From Phycisphaerae bacterium (GTDB taxonomy: Bacteria > Planctomycetota > Phycisphaerae > UBA1845 > Fen-1342), in contig JAGNKU010000010.1 of NCBI GenBank assembly GCA_017999985.1, positions 1-64,000 of the forward strand: 64,000 nt of DNA. Direction: 5' to 3'. The position numbers and the translations under genes were made by a program. The notes under the pieces were generated by a model that had not been told where the DNA came from, did not search any database, and worked only from the letters and a program-made list of their open reading frames with translations. Positions 9,811 to 18,551 of the stretch are shown in pieces. Position 1 is the first letter of the stretch, and each line of letters opens with the position of its first letter.

Positions 9811-9819
9811 ACTATAGCA
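9811..9819 (-). promoter_or_regulatory. Extended -10 promoter, predicted leaderless prmC start
   Basis: On the minus strand TGCTATAGT is an extended -10 (TG-N-TATAGT). It is followed by GCGCGC and then the prmC ATG, which places the transcription start at or beside the start codon. There is no Shine-Dalgarno sequence. Confidence 0.6.
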
Positions 9820-10093
9820 TAGGTCCCGCATACTGACGAGACGTACCGGGGTGGCCGCGGAGCGGCCCGCCGAACAGCCGCGCCGGCGGCATGCGCCGCC
9901 CGGGCGGGCTGGCCGGGGCGGATACGACGCGACCGATCCCAGAGATCCTGCGTCATGCGCAGGCGCGTTGAGCGCAGTGCAATGACGACAATAGTACCAC
10001 GTTCCCAGGAATGCGTACGAAAAGCGTGGGCGGCCGGCCAGCCGGACGCCGCGGACATGTCAGGCGTTGCCGAAGGCTAGAGTGCCGCGCTGA
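9820..10093. other. Intergenic region between RRM gene and prmC
   Basis: GC-rich spacer of about 270 bp downstream of the RRM gene, ending at the prmC promoter. It has several GC-rich inverted stretches near 9850-9910, but no clear terminator T-run and no coding frame I can support. Confidence 0.4.
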
Positions 10094-10414
10094 CTACCAG
10101 CGCGCGGGACGCGCGCCGCCGCGTCCGCCGCCGCGGAATTCGCGACCACCCTGGCCGCCGCCGCCACCGGCGCGGGGGCGTGCCTCGTTCACGGTCAGTG
10201 TGCGGCCGTCGACCTGCGTGCCGTTGAGGCCGGCGATGGCGGCCTCGGCCTGGCTGTCGTCGTCCATCTCGACGAACCCGAACCCCCGCGACTGCCCCGT
10301 TTCACGGTCGCGGATGATCGCGACGTTGGAGACTGTGCCGAACGCCGAGAACGCCGATTCGAGCCCCTCTTCAGTGGTCTGATACGCGAGATTGCCTACG
10401 TAAATCTTCTTCAA
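10094..10414 (-). CDS. Small glycine-rich RRM RNA-binding protein
   Basis: 106 residues. A single RNA recognition motif occupies residues 1-80, with RNP2 as IYVGNL and RNP1 as RGFGFVEM, followed by a short Gly/Arg-rich tail. This is the cyanobacterial/planctomycete Rbp type, thought to bind RNA in the cytoplasm and in some lineages linked to cold response or mRNA localisation. The upstream stretch (10415-10586) is a long leader-like region with AGGAG about 12 bases before the ATG. Family is certain, role is not. Confidence 0.93.
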   Translation of the reverse strand: MKKIYVGNLAYQTTEEGLESAFSAFGTVSNVAIIRDRETGQSRGFGFVEMDDDSQAEAAIAGLNGTQVDGRTLTVNEARPRAGGGGGQGGREFRGGGRGGARPARW

Positions 10415-10586
10415 CTTCTGCTCCTGAAACCTGTGCGCGCTACGTTACGCACATGGGGCCCATGCCCCAGGACCAATCTTGACCAGTTGTTCGTCGAAGG
10501 GAGATGTCGAAGCCAAGCACAGACGATTCCGATCGAGCACCACGAACAACGGACCGGCTAGATACTAGCCGTCGGGCCGGAGAGCG

Positions 10587-12461
10587 TCAATCGTCAGATC
10601 TTGTCACGCGTGCAGTTGCGGCGACGCGCAGCTCGCGCGCGGCCGAAGCGTCCGTCACGCGCGCGACCGGGTAGAGGTTGTGCTCGACGTCCCAGTACGG
10701 AGAACGGCGGTAGAAGAAGTCCAGCCGTTGTCCGGGGCTGGCGGCAAAGGCGGGATCATCGGCGAGCCGCCGCGCGAATTCCTGTCGCAGTGCTGCATCC
10801 TCGGCCAGCATCCGTTGGGCGTGCGGCTCCATCGCGTAGGCTTCGGCGTACTCCTTCCGTTCGAAGATCGCGTTGAAGAAACCCCAGGCGACGAATGAGT
10901 CGGGGCTGTCGGGTTCGAGCAGGTGAACCACGAGGCGGGCCTGCGGCTGGTCCAGTGGCACCAAAATTGTTCCAGCACTGAAACGGCGCGTCTCATGCGT
11001 GACCGTAGTTGTGTACCGCGCGAGCTGCCGGCCTTCATAGGGCGTGGGGCTGAACTGCACGTCGGTGAAGCGGTAGATCTCCACCTCGACCGTGCGCGGT
11101 GCCGGGATGCGGAGCATCTCGATGCCGTGCAGGGCGAGACGCTCAATGACCGTGGTCCATTGGGGCGGCACCAGGTATGCCGACGGGGGTACTACCGCCG
11201 CGGCGACCCGCCAGTCATCGTACAGCCGCGTCGAAACATCGAGCGGCGTTTTAGTGTACTCGATGATGTCATCGCCGGTGATGTCGCTGGCGCGCAGCGT
11301 CTGCACGACGCCGCGGTAGACGAGAGGTTGCGAGTTGCCGGTGGCTGCAAAACGCAGCGGCACGCGGCCGTCCGGGTCGGCGCCGCGCGTGCGGATCATC
11401 AGGTGGTCGGCGTCCTGGATGGCAGCACGCAGGCGGTTGGGATCGCGGTTCACCGTGGCGAGCGCATGGACGAGGAGGGCGTGCGTGGTCTGGACACGCC
11501 GGGCGTAGGGTAACAGGGCGTGGGTTTCGACGAGCAGGGCCGGGCGATTGCACGCGGCGCCGTAGCCCGTGGAGAAGCGCGGGCCCATGGGGCCGGGGGT
11601 GGCGATGCCGCCCGCGGGGTCCTTGGCGTCGCGCGGAAAGGAGTATGGCATCGCGGCGTAGCCATCGGCCTCGAGCGCGGGCAGAACGTTGGCGAGCAGC
11701 GTGTCCCGGGTCCACGTGACGATGGGTGGGCTGGAATCGGGATCGATCGTGGCCGAGTAGAACACGTCATAGCGGTGGTCGTGGCCGTCGGTCGTGTGGG
11801 TGTCGATGAACAGGTCGGGCTGCCAGGCAGTCCAGACGCTCAGCCAGGCTTGCATCTCCGGCGTGTCGGCCTTGGTGTAGTCGCGGTTGATGTTCAGGTT
11901 GGCGGCGTTGGTGCGCCAGCCCAGCTCGCGCGGGCCGTTCTGGTTGATGCGGCTGTAGCGGCTGGTGCGCTCGTGCCCGTCGGCGTTGAAGATGGGCATG
12001 ATCAGCAGTGTGACGTGGTCGAGCAGCGCAGCGCGGGTGCCGGTGATGACCATTTCACGCGCGAGTTGCAGGCACGCGTCCTTGCCCTCACATTCACCGG
12101 CGTGGATGCAGCATTGGATGAGTACCACGGGGCGGCCGGCGCGGCGGGCGGCGGCGGGGGTGAAAGCGCGGTCGGACGACAGGATGAGCAAGGGCAGCGG
12201 GCGGCCCATGCCGGTCAGGCCAAAGGTGGTGTAGTGGGCGAACGGCGACGCGGCGGCGAGACGCCGGCAGAAATCCACGGCCTCGGCGTAGCGGCCGGTC
12301 TCGGCGTACGCGGTGCGTTCGGCATGGGTACGCCACTGGTCCGGCAGCACATCGAAGTCGAGAGAGGCGGACCGCGACGCCGCGCCACAGCCGGTAGCGG
12401 CGACGGTGGCCAGGAGAAGGGCCCCGGGGAAAAGCGTGACGGGGGGATAGCGCAGCGACAT
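10587..12461 (-). CDS. Lipoprotein M14-family zinc carboxypeptidase-like protein
   Basis: 624 residues from the chosen ATG. Residues 1-25 form a lipoprotein signal with LLLATVAATGC, suggesting membrane anchoring at Cys25. The M14 zinc ligands are His120 and Glu123 (HAGECEGKDA) and the His in DTHTTDGHDH, and the catalytic Glu fits LLVETH. The substrate is unknown: a peptide or a peptidoglycan stem is plausible. About 250 residues follow the catalytic domain. An in-frame ATG further upstream (12647) would put a charged, proline-rich stretch before the signal peptide and is rejected. Divergent from the barrel gene. Confidence 0.85.
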   Translation of the reverse strand: MSLRYPPVTLFPGALLLATVAATGCGAASRSASLDFDVLPDQWRTHAERTAYAETGRYAEAVDFCRRLAAASPFAHYTTFGLTGMGRPLPLLILSSDRAFTPAAARRAGRPVVLIQCCIHAGECEGKDACLQLAREMVITGTRAALLDHVTLLIMPIFNADGHERTSRYSRINQNGPRELGWRTNAANLNINRDYTKADTPEMQAWLSVWTAWQPDLFIDTHTTDGHDHRYDVFYSATIDPDSSPPIVTWTRDTLLANVLPALEADGYAAMPYSFPRDAKDPAGGIATPGPMGPRFSTGYGAACNRPALLVETHALLPYARRVQTTHALLVHALATVNRDPNRLRAAIQDADHLMIRTRGADPDGRVPLRFAATGNSQPLVYRGVVQTLRASDITGDDIIEYTKTPLDVSTRLYDDWRVAAAVVPPSAYLVPPQWTTVIERLALHGIEMLRIPAPRTVEVEIYRFTDVQFSPTPYEGRQLARYTTTVTHETRRFSAGTILVPLDQPQARLVVHLLEPDSPDSFVAWGFFNAIFERKEYAEAYAMEPHAQRMLAEDAALRQEFARRLADDPAFAASPGQRLDFFYRRSPYWDVEHNLYPVARVTDASAARELRVAATARVTRSDD

Positions 12462-12474
12462 TTGCGGCTCACAG

Positions 12475-12503
12475 TTGACAGTGCTCAAAACGCAAGCCAT
12501 GCT
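12475..12503 (+). promoter_or_regulatory. Possible sigma70-type promoter for barrel gene
   Basis: TTGACA at 12475-12480 is followed after 17 bases by CATGCT (weak -10). It points toward the gene at 12622. The -35 is perfect and the -10 is poor. Confidence 0.3.
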
Positions 12504-12621
12504 AACCGACGCCTTCGGGCTTGCACATTGGCGCGGCCGATAGACCCGGCCGGCAAAGCGTGGTCGCGGCGGCCCGGGGTCGCCGCGGCGGGCCGGGCTA
12601 TCCGTGAAGTGAGTCATATCG

Positions 12622-14043
12622 ATGCGGCTCGGCAGCTTAGGGATCACGGGGTTGATTGTGCTGGGGGCCGGTCTGGCCGGCGCGCGCGGTCAGCCAACGG
12701 ACAGCGCGACGCAGCAGCGCTTCCTTGACGAGCAACGGCGGGTCGATGAGCAGTTGAAGAAGCAGCGCGAGGCACTAGCGCCGCTGCAATCCATCTTTGA
12801 CCTGCAATGGGGCGGGTGGCTCGACTACTACTACTTCAATTTCGATGACGGCGTGCAGTCGTCGCGTAATTTTCACCGCCCGTCGCTGGCTTTCTGGACA
12901 CGAGCGCGGATCGACGATGGGGCGCATGAGCTGTTTGCACGACTGCGGCTGCGCTATGAGTACTACCATCCGGGCGACGAGGGCGCCAGCCTGCAGGAAG
13001 ACTGGGTCGGGCCGGAATTCGATCAACTTTGGTATCAGATTGACGTGGGCAAGGCGTTTCGCCTGGCGCGGCCCTCCGATCCGATCCAGGTCCGGGCGCG
13101 GGTCGGCCGGCAGACGGTGCAGTTCGGCACGGGCTTCATCCTGGACCTGCCGATGGACGCCGTGCTGCTGGACGCGAAGCTGTGGGACCTGCGCGTGCAG
13201 GGCCTGTTCGGCCGGTCGATCGGCAACCTGCCGAACATCGACCGCAGCCCGCCGGTGCAGAGCCACAGCGACCGGCTGTTCTATGGCACGCAGATCTCGT
13301 ACGAGGGCTGGCAGCGGCACGTGCCATTTGTGTATGCGTTGTGGAACAACGACCGGACGGACGAGCGCCCGAAGTACTGGTTCCAGGACTTCAGCTACGA
13401 CAGCTTCTACCTGGGCGGTGGCTTGCGCGGCGAGCTGGCGCACAACCTGAACTACTGGGCCGAGGGCGTATTCGAGTCGGGGCACAGCTTTGGTGACCAG
13501 GAGTGGATCGAGCGGGATTACATCGAAGCCTGGGGCTGCAACGTCGGCCTGGAGTACCTCTTCGACGTGCCCACGCGTCCGCGCATTTCGGGCGAATACA
13601 TGTTTGCCAGCGGCGATGGCGATCGCCGATTCAGCCCGACGGGCGCGCTGGGCGGCAACACCGGCAATCGCGAAGACACCAGCCTCGTGGGTTTCGGCTT
13701 CCGCGACACGGGCATCGCACTCGCGCCGATGATGAGTAACCTGCACATCTGGCGGGCGGGCGGGTCGCTGGCGCCGCTGGAGCGGATCGAGCTGCTGCGG
13801 GACCTCGAGCTGGGGACCAACTGGTTCCTGTACTGGAAGAACCACGAACGCGGCGCCATCAGCGACGGAACTGCGGATGTATACGACGGCTATGTCGGCT
13901 GGGAGATGGACTACTTCATCAACTGGCGGTTGACGTCGGACCTGGCGTGGACGATTCGCTGGGGGTCGTTCTTCCCGGGGTCGGCGTATAGCGACCGGGA
14001 CACGCGGCATTTCCTCTTCACGGGTGTGACATGGAGCTTCTGA
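12622..14043 (+). CDS. Outer-membrane beta-barrel protein (alginate-export/porin-like)
   Basis: 473 residues with a signal peptide (cut near GARGQ), a short charged coiled-coil-like segment (residues 30-55), then alternating amphipathic strands rich in Tyr/Trp/Arg. The protein ends in VTWSF, the aromatic C-terminus recognised by the BAM machinery. Strand content and the VGRQTVQFGTGF-type segment resemble alginate-export family barrels. It probably forms a channel in the outer membrane. The following lipoprotein gene overlaps its 3' end by 13 bases, so the two are likely made together. Confidence 0.7.
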   Translation: MRLGSLGITGLIVLGAGLAGARGQPTDSATQQRFLDEQRRVDEQLKKQREALAPLQSIFDLQWGGWLDYYYFNFDDGVQSSRNFHRPSLAFWTRARIDDGAHELFARLRLRYEYYHPGDEGASLQEDWVGPEFDQLWYQIDVGKAFRLARPSDPIQVRARVGRQTVQFGTGFILDLPMDAVLLDAKLWDLRVQGLFGRSIGNLPNIDRSPPVQSHSDRLFYGTQISYEGWQRHVPFVYALWNNDRTDERPKYWFQDFSYDSFYLGGGLRGELAHNLNYWAEGVFESGHSFGDQEWIERDYIEAWGCNVGLEYLFDVPTRPRISGEYMFASGDGDRRFSPTGALGGNTGNREDTSLVGFGFRDTGIALAPMMSNLHIWRAGGSLAPLERIELLRDLELGTNWFLYWKNHERGAISDGTADVYDGYVGWEMDYFINWRLTSDLAWTIRWGSFFPGSAYSDRDTRHFLFTGVTWSF

Positions 14044-14639
14044 GCCTACTCGCGGCGCAACCGGGCTTGGCGGCCGGAGCGCCGTTCGCATCGCCCAGAC
14101 GGCCGGCTTGGGTCGCGGGGCTGATCCTGCTTGCGCTGGCGGGGTGCCAGGTCGGGGGGCCGCATGCCACATCGCAGCCGGCGCTGCCGCAGACCGGCAG
14201 TGCGGAGCTGATTCTTTACATCGCCGATCAGCCGTTTGTGACGGCGGAGCCGGCGTGCCGGGCGGTGTATGCCCTGGCCAAAGGTGCGAGCTTCGAGGGC
14301 GAGTACGCGGCCCTGACGACGGCGCTGCGCGACGAGCGCCTGATCGCGCCGCAGTGGCGGCTGGACGCGGATCAATATCTGGATCGGGCGACCGTCGCGT
14401 ACATGGTCTGCCGGGCTTGCGGGATCAAGAGCGGCGTGAACTGGCTGTTGACGGGGCTGGGGCGATACGCGTGGCGCGAGCTGCAGTACAAGGGAATCGC
14501 GGGCGGCGGCAGCGAGGCGGCGCTCATGAGCGGCGGCGAATTCATCGGTCTGCTGTCGCGGGCCGAGGAATACCTGCAGCGCACGGGACGCGCGGGGGAG
14601 GAAGCGGTGAAGCTGGGCCCGGCGAAACAGCCGGGGTGA
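14031..14639 (+). CDS. Lipoprotein of unknown function coupled to the barrel gene
   Basis: 202 residues. A hydrophobic segment ends in LALAGC, a good lipobox, although about 30 residues precede it, so a later start inside the barrel gene's end is possible. The mature part is mostly helical, with a conserved-looking core around YMVCRACGIKSG. I do not recognise the family. The overlap with the upstream gene suggests a partner of the barrel, for example a periplasm-side accessory lipoprotein, but that is inference. Confidence 0.7.
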   Translation: MELLSLLAAQPGLAAGAPFASPRRPAWVAGLILLALAGCQVGGPHATSQPALPQTGSAELILYIADQPFVTAEPACRAVYALAKGASFEGEYAALTTALRDERLIAPQWRLDADQYLDRATVAYMVCRACGIKSGVNWLLTGLGRYAWRELQYKGIAGGGSEAALMSGGEFIGLLSRAEEYLQRTGRAGEEAVKLGPAKQPG

Positions 14640-14666
14640 TTACCGTCGGGGGGGTTGTTGTACGCG

Positions 14667-15038
14667 CTACATGCCGTCCTTGAGCGAGACCGGATTGCGC
14701 GTAAAGAAGAAGAACACGACGGCGGATAGCGCGAGCGTAATCACCAGCGCGTTTAGGAAAAAGGATTTCCACGCCAGCGCGGAGCGCGTGTTGCGCTTCT
14801 GGCCGGCGCTATTCAGCGCCATGAAGAAGCCGATCACGCCCGCTGCCAGCCCCACGAGCAACCCCAGGCCCAGGACCGGCTGGAAGAGCCCCTCCGAATT
14901 GAAGGACACATAGAACGCGGTGCGGTCAAAGCGCCGGACCAGCAGCCCCCAGGTTGCCACGGATGCCACCGCGCCCAGCACCGCCAGCGCCGTGCTCAGG
15001 ATGGTTTGCCCCTCGTAGGTCTTCAGGTTCAATGCCAC
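14667..15038 (-). CDS. Small membrane protein, three transmembrane segments
   Basis: 123 residues from a GTG start. Three hydrophobic segments lie at about residues 13-35, 50-73 and 92-112, separated by short charged loops, with a soluble loop after the first. No conserved catalytic motif is visible. It faces the barrel/lipoprotein pair convergently and purN divergently. Function unknown. Confidence 0.75.
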   Translation of the reverse strand: MALNLKTYEGQTILSTALAVLGAVASVATWGLLVRRFDRTAFYVSFNSEGLFQPVLGLGLLVGLAAGVIGFFMALNSAGQKRNTRSALAWKSFFLNALVITLALSAVVFFFFTRNPVSLKDGM

Positions 15039-15224
15039 CTTGTTGCCCCTATCACACGAACTCGTCCAAACGACCGCGCACTACTGCCGGCGGCCGCGAC
15101 CGTCGCGCACCGCGCTGCAACCGGCACCTGGGTTGCCCATCTTATCGGATTATTGTAGCGTTTGCGATAGGCCTGCCTACCGCCGGCGGGCCTTTGGAAA
15201 CCGCGGACCAACCCGAGTTCCAGC

Positions 15225-15857
15225 ATGGACGGACAGGCAGGCAAACCGGGGCCCCTGAGGCTGGCTGTGTTGCTCTCGGGCGGGGGGACAACGCTGGAGA
15301 ACCTCCTCGCGCGAATCGCTGACGGCCGGCTGCGCGGCGTGGAGATCCGGGTCGTGATCAGTTCCCGCAACGAGGTCCGCGGCGTCCGCATTGCCCGTGC
15401 GGCTGGCTTGCCGTTGGTAATAATCCGTCGGCGGGACTACGGGGACGACGACGCCTTTTCGACGGCGATCACAGCGACCCTGGACGCTGCGGGGATCGAC
15501 CTGGGGGTGCTGGCCGGATTCTTGTGCTTCTGGCGGATCCCGCCGACGTACCTCGGGCGGGTACTCAATATCCACCCGGCGCTGCTGCCGCGGTTCGGCG
15601 GGCGCGGGTTCTTTGGCCATCACGTGCATGAGGCGGTGCTCGCCGCGGGCGAGACGCAGAGCGGATGCACGGTGCATCTGGCGGACAATCAATACGACCA
15701 CGGGCCGATCGTCGCTCAGAGCGTTGTGCCCGTGCAGCCGGGCGATACGCCGGAAACGCTGGCGGCACGCGTGGGGGCGGCGGAGCGGGAGCTGTACCCG
15801 CAGGTCATTCAGCGGGTGGCTGACGAGGGGCTGGCCTGGTTGCGGCAATTCAGGTAG
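15225..15857 (+). CDS. purN: Phosphoribosylglycinamide formyltransferase (PurN)
   Basis: 210 residues. It transfers a formyl group from 10-formyltetrahydrofolate to GAR in purine synthesis. Family signatures are LLSGGGTTLENL at the N-terminus, Asn115 and His117 in LNIHPALLP, and Asp158 in DHGPIVAQ, matching the catalytic Asn-His-Asp trio. The segment after LLP (FGGRGFFGHHVH) is slightly unusual but aligned. No other purine genes are adjacent. Its end overlaps the convergent regulator gene by 8 bases. Confidence 0.95.
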   Translation: MDGQAGKPGPLRLAVLLSGGGTTLENLLARIADGRLRGVEIRVVISSRNEVRGVRIARAAGLPLVIIRRRDYGDDDAFSTAITATLDAAGIDLGVLAGFLCFWRIPPTYLGRVLNIHPALLPRFGGRGFFGHHVHEAVLAAGETQSGCTVHLADNQYDHGPIVAQSVVPVQPGDTPETLAARVGAAERELYPQVIQRVADEGLAWLRQFR

Positions 15858-16965
15858 CGGGCCGACGGGCACAACTGCCGGCGTCGGGCGGGCTGGTGGC
15901 TGGGCGGGCGCGCAGGCACAGGTCCATCAGGCGGTTCACGGCGTCGCGCAAGTGCGTCTGGGCCCCATCCAGGAACGCCGCCGTGTGCACGTCGGCGGCG
16001 GCGTCGGAGATTGGCTTGAAGCCGTAGGACCCGGCGTTGGCGCGCAGCCCGCGGGCCAGGTCGGCGAGGGTATACACGTCCTGTGCGTCGAGGGCGAGTG
16101 CGAGGTCGTTCACCTTTGCCCGTAGCGTGCCCACGAACTCGTCGATCAGCGGGGCGAGCGCCGGGTCCTGCGCGAGGGTGCTGACCAGCGGCTGATCGGC
16201 GAGGGAAGCCAGCAGGTGCTGGAGGGCGCTGCGACTCACGGGCTTACACAGGTAGCCGGTGCAGCCGGCCGCGGCGCAGCGGGCGTGTGTCTCAAGATCG
16301 CCTTGGACGGTCAGACCGACGATGGGCCGGACGAAGGCATTGTGCCGCAGCTCCTCAACCAGCGCATACGGGTCGAAGCTCTCGGTGTCCAGGTCCACCA
16401 GCAGCAGGTCGAACTCGGTCATCGTCGTGAGTTCGGTTGCCTCATCGCTGGTCGCGACGCGTGTCAGCTCCACCCGGTCGCTGCCGAGCAGGCCGGTGAA
16501 TAACAGCTGCGCCGTCTCGGACTCGTCGACGAGCAACACGCGCGTCCGGCGGGCCTGTGGGGCAAACACGGCGACGTCGACCGGACGCTCGAAGGCGATC
16601 CCGACTTCGTAGAGCGCGCCGGAGCCGACCAGGTAGCGACAGCGCGCGATACGACCGTCGACGACCTGCGTGACGCCATAGGGGTCGCTCAACGTGACCT
16701 TGCACCGCGCGCGCGGATAGACGAACTGCCCGGTCAGCAACCCGACGCCCTCGCGGCTGAGATTGCGACCGACGGCGTTGTAACTGCGGCCGTCGTCCTG
16801 GCCACCCGCGACCTCGAGCGTTACGGCGGCGGCGCGGTAGTCAAACCGTCGGGACATGCGGTGGTCGAGCCCGGCCGGCGGGAGTGCCGCGTGATCGAGG
16901 CGGTCGAGCCAGGCCTGGACCGTCAGCGGGTCCACACGGATGCTGCGGGAGAGGTCCGCGGACAC
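15850..16965 (-). CDS. PilZ-REC-HPt-like regulator with mutated HPt site
   Basis: 371 residues from the GTG at 16965. PilZ domain at about residues 35-130 with RRFDYR (39-44) and NLSREGVG (68-75), the c-di-GMP-binding signatures. Receiver domain at about 140-255 with Asp147, phosphoacceptor Asp191, Thr219 and Lys241, all intact. C-terminal four-helix HPt-like domain at about 260-350, in which the phosphorylatable His is replaced by Arg305 (LARGLRANAGSYGF, where the family reads AH.LKG.AGS.G). It may therefore link c-di-GMP and phosphorelay input without passing the phosphate on. The longer open frame upstream overlaps the Nudix gene and is rejected. Confidence 0.85.
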   Translation of the reverse strand: MSADLSRSIRVDPLTVQAWLDRLDHAALPPAGLDHRMSRRFDYRAAAVTLEVAGGQDDGRSYNAVGRNLSREGVGLLTGQFVYPRARCKVTLSDPYGVTQVVDGRIARCRYLVGSGALYEVGIAFERPVDVAVFAPQARRTRVLLVDESETAQLLFTGLLGSDRVELTRVATSDEATELTTMTEFDLLLVDLDTESFDPYALVEELRHNAFVRPIVGLTVQGDLETHARCAAAGCTGYLCKPVSRSALQHLLASLADQPLVSTLAQDPALAPLIDEFVGTLRAKVNDLALALDAQDVYTLADLARGLRANAGSYGFKPISDAAADVHTAAFLDGAQTHLRDAVNRLMDLCLRARPATSPPDAGSCARRPAT

Positions 16966-17065
16966 TGTCGGGTTCCTGCAATGACCGAACGCTGGTCCGC
17001 CGGCACGCGCCGCGTGCTGACGACGGTCCGCCTCAGTGACTATCGACGCAACCGCAATTGCGTAC

Positions 17066-17503
17066 TTAGGGGCGGGAGCGATTTCGGCGCATCTGGATCT
17101 TCGGGTCAGAGGCCGGCAGATGCTGGATCGCGGTCCGGCCGGGGGCGTCGATGACGTACGCTGCCAGTTGGTTTTGATCGACCCAGCGTACGGCGGCGTA
17201 CTCGAGGGGCAGCACATGGTCGCAGTCTACGGGGCAGTAGTAACAAAGGTAGGTGACCACGTGCGTGCCATGGCTGTAGTCGAACGCCGGCAGTGGGATA
17301 GCATCGTCTACGATGACGCCGAGCGCGGACTGGCAGTGTCGGCGCAAGGCGTCTTCAGGGGCGGCGCGTGGTGGGAGCCGGACGCTCGGGAATTCCCACG
17401 GTGCGTCGTTCGCATCGTGCCTTCGCACAATCAGGAAGGCGCGCGGCGGGCGACCGAGCAGCGCGCGCAGCTCGGTCCAGGTTGGGCGGCGTTGACGGTT
17501 CAC
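17066..17503 (-). CDS. Nudix-fold protein with degenerate Nudix box
   Basis: 145 residues. FLIVRRH, WEFPSVRLPPRAAPEDALRR and the trailing LGV match the Nudix frame, but the REXXEEXGU core reads RRHCQSALGV, so the metal-binding glutamates are missing. The C-terminal half has VRWVDQNQL, like MutT/MutY-C-type Nudix domains. Probably a nucleotide- or ligand-sensing Nudix protein rather than a pyrophosphohydrolase. It sits about 100 bp upstream of the PilZ-REC gene on the same strand. Confidence 0.7.
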   Translation of the reverse strand: MNRQRRPTWTELRALLGRPPRAFLIVRRHDANDAPWEFPSVRLPPRAAPEDALRRHCQSALGVIVDDAIPLPAFDYSHGTHVVTYLCYYCPVDCDHVLPLEYAAVRWVDQNQLAAYVIDAPGRTAIQHLPASDPKIQMRRNRSRP

Positions 17504-17565
17504 GCGGCTTCACGGTACAAAGGCCGCCACCGGGCGTCCAGCCGGAGTGTGACCACGGAGCAGGC

Positions 17566-18501
17566 ATGCGCATTTTGATCACGGGTTCGAGCGGGCAGAT
17601 CGGCACCAACCTGGGGCTGGCGCTGCTGGAGCGGGGGGATGAAGTGGTGGGGCTCGACCTGCGGAAGAACACGTGGACGGAACGCATCCCGACGAGGGTG
17701 TGCGACCTCAACGTGGTCGCGCCGGGGGCGTTGCCGGTCAGCGGGCGGTTTGACGTGGTGGTGCATCTGGCCGCGCACGCCAAGGTGTTCGAACTGGTCG
17801 AGCAGCCGCACCGGGCGATGGAGAACGTGGAAATGTGCTTCCGCGTGCTGGAGTATTGCCGGCAGCAGGCGACGCCGGTGATCTTCGGCAGCTCGCGCGA
17901 GGTATACGGGGACATTCATCGGCACGTGACAGACGAGACCCAGGCGGACTTCGTGGTGGCGGAGAGTCCGTACAGCGCGTCCAAGATCGCGGGCGAAGCG
18001 TTCATTTACTCGTACGCCGAGTGCTACGACCTGCCGTTCCTGGTCTTTCGCTTCAGCAATGTTTATGGGCGTTACGACTGCGACATCGAACGGCTGGAGC
18101 GCGTGATCCCGCTGTTCATTCGGCGGATTGCGGCGGGGGAGCCGATCGTCGTGTACGGCCGGGAGAAGGTGCTGGATTTCACCTATGTGGACGACTGCAC
18201 GGTCGGGCTGGTGCGGGCGATTGACGAGCTGGCGGCGCGGCGCGTGAATCAGCAGACGATCAACCTGGCGTACGGGCAGGGCTCGACACTGCAGGACCTC
18301 GTGAACCTGATCGCGCTGGCACTGCAGAAGGAGCCGAACGTGCGGTACGAGCCGGCGCGGAGCGGCGAGGTCACGCGCTACGTGGCGGACATTACCAAGG
18401 CGCGTCAGTTGCTGGGCTACGAGCCGCAGATGCCGCTGACTGGGGGAATTCCGCGGGCGATCCGCTGGCAGCGCGAAAACGGGCTGCTGCGCGTAGAGTA
18501 G
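17566..18501 (+). CDS. NAD-dependent nucleotide-sugar epimerase/dehydratase
   Basis: 311 residues of the extended short-chain dehydrogenase family. Gly-rich NAD motif GSSGQIG at residues 7-13, the catalytic Ser region FGSSREVYG, and the YSASK Tyr-Lys pair. The start is ATG at 17566 with CGGAG 6 bases upstream, and the long in-frame extension to 17368 overlaps the Nudix gene on the other strand. The likely substrate is a UDP- or GDP-sugar for envelope polysaccharide. The exact reaction (4-epimerase, dehydratase or reductase) cannot be told. Followed closely by lpxK. Confidence 0.88.
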   Translation: MRILITGSSGQIGTNLGLALLERGDEVVGLDLRKNTWTERIPTRVCDLNVVAPGALPVSGRFDVVVHLAAHAKVFELVEQPHRAMENVEMCFRVLEYCRQQATPVIFGSSREVYGDIHRHVTDETQADFVVAESPYSASKIAGEAFIYSYAECYDLPFLVFRFSNVYGRYDCDIERLERVIPLFIRRIAAGEPIVVYGREKVLDFTYVDDCTVGLVRAIDELAARRVNQQTINLAYGQGSTLQDLVNLIALALQKEPNVRYEPARSGEVTRYVADITKARQLLGYEPQMPLTGGIPRAIRWQRENGLLRVE

Positions 18502-18551
18502 GTGGTTTGACCGGAGTGTGCCGTGCGCCCGCGCGGCGCGAGGATCGGGCG

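Noticed and set aside
12775-14172. 465-codon open frame on the minus strand
   Set aside because: Shadow of the outer-membrane barrel gene, which has a signal peptide and an aromatic C-terminus.
16966-17217. Longer N-terminus for the PilZ-REC protein
   Set aside because: It would overlap the Nudix gene on the same strand and adds low-complexity residues; the GTG at 16965 has AGGA upstream.
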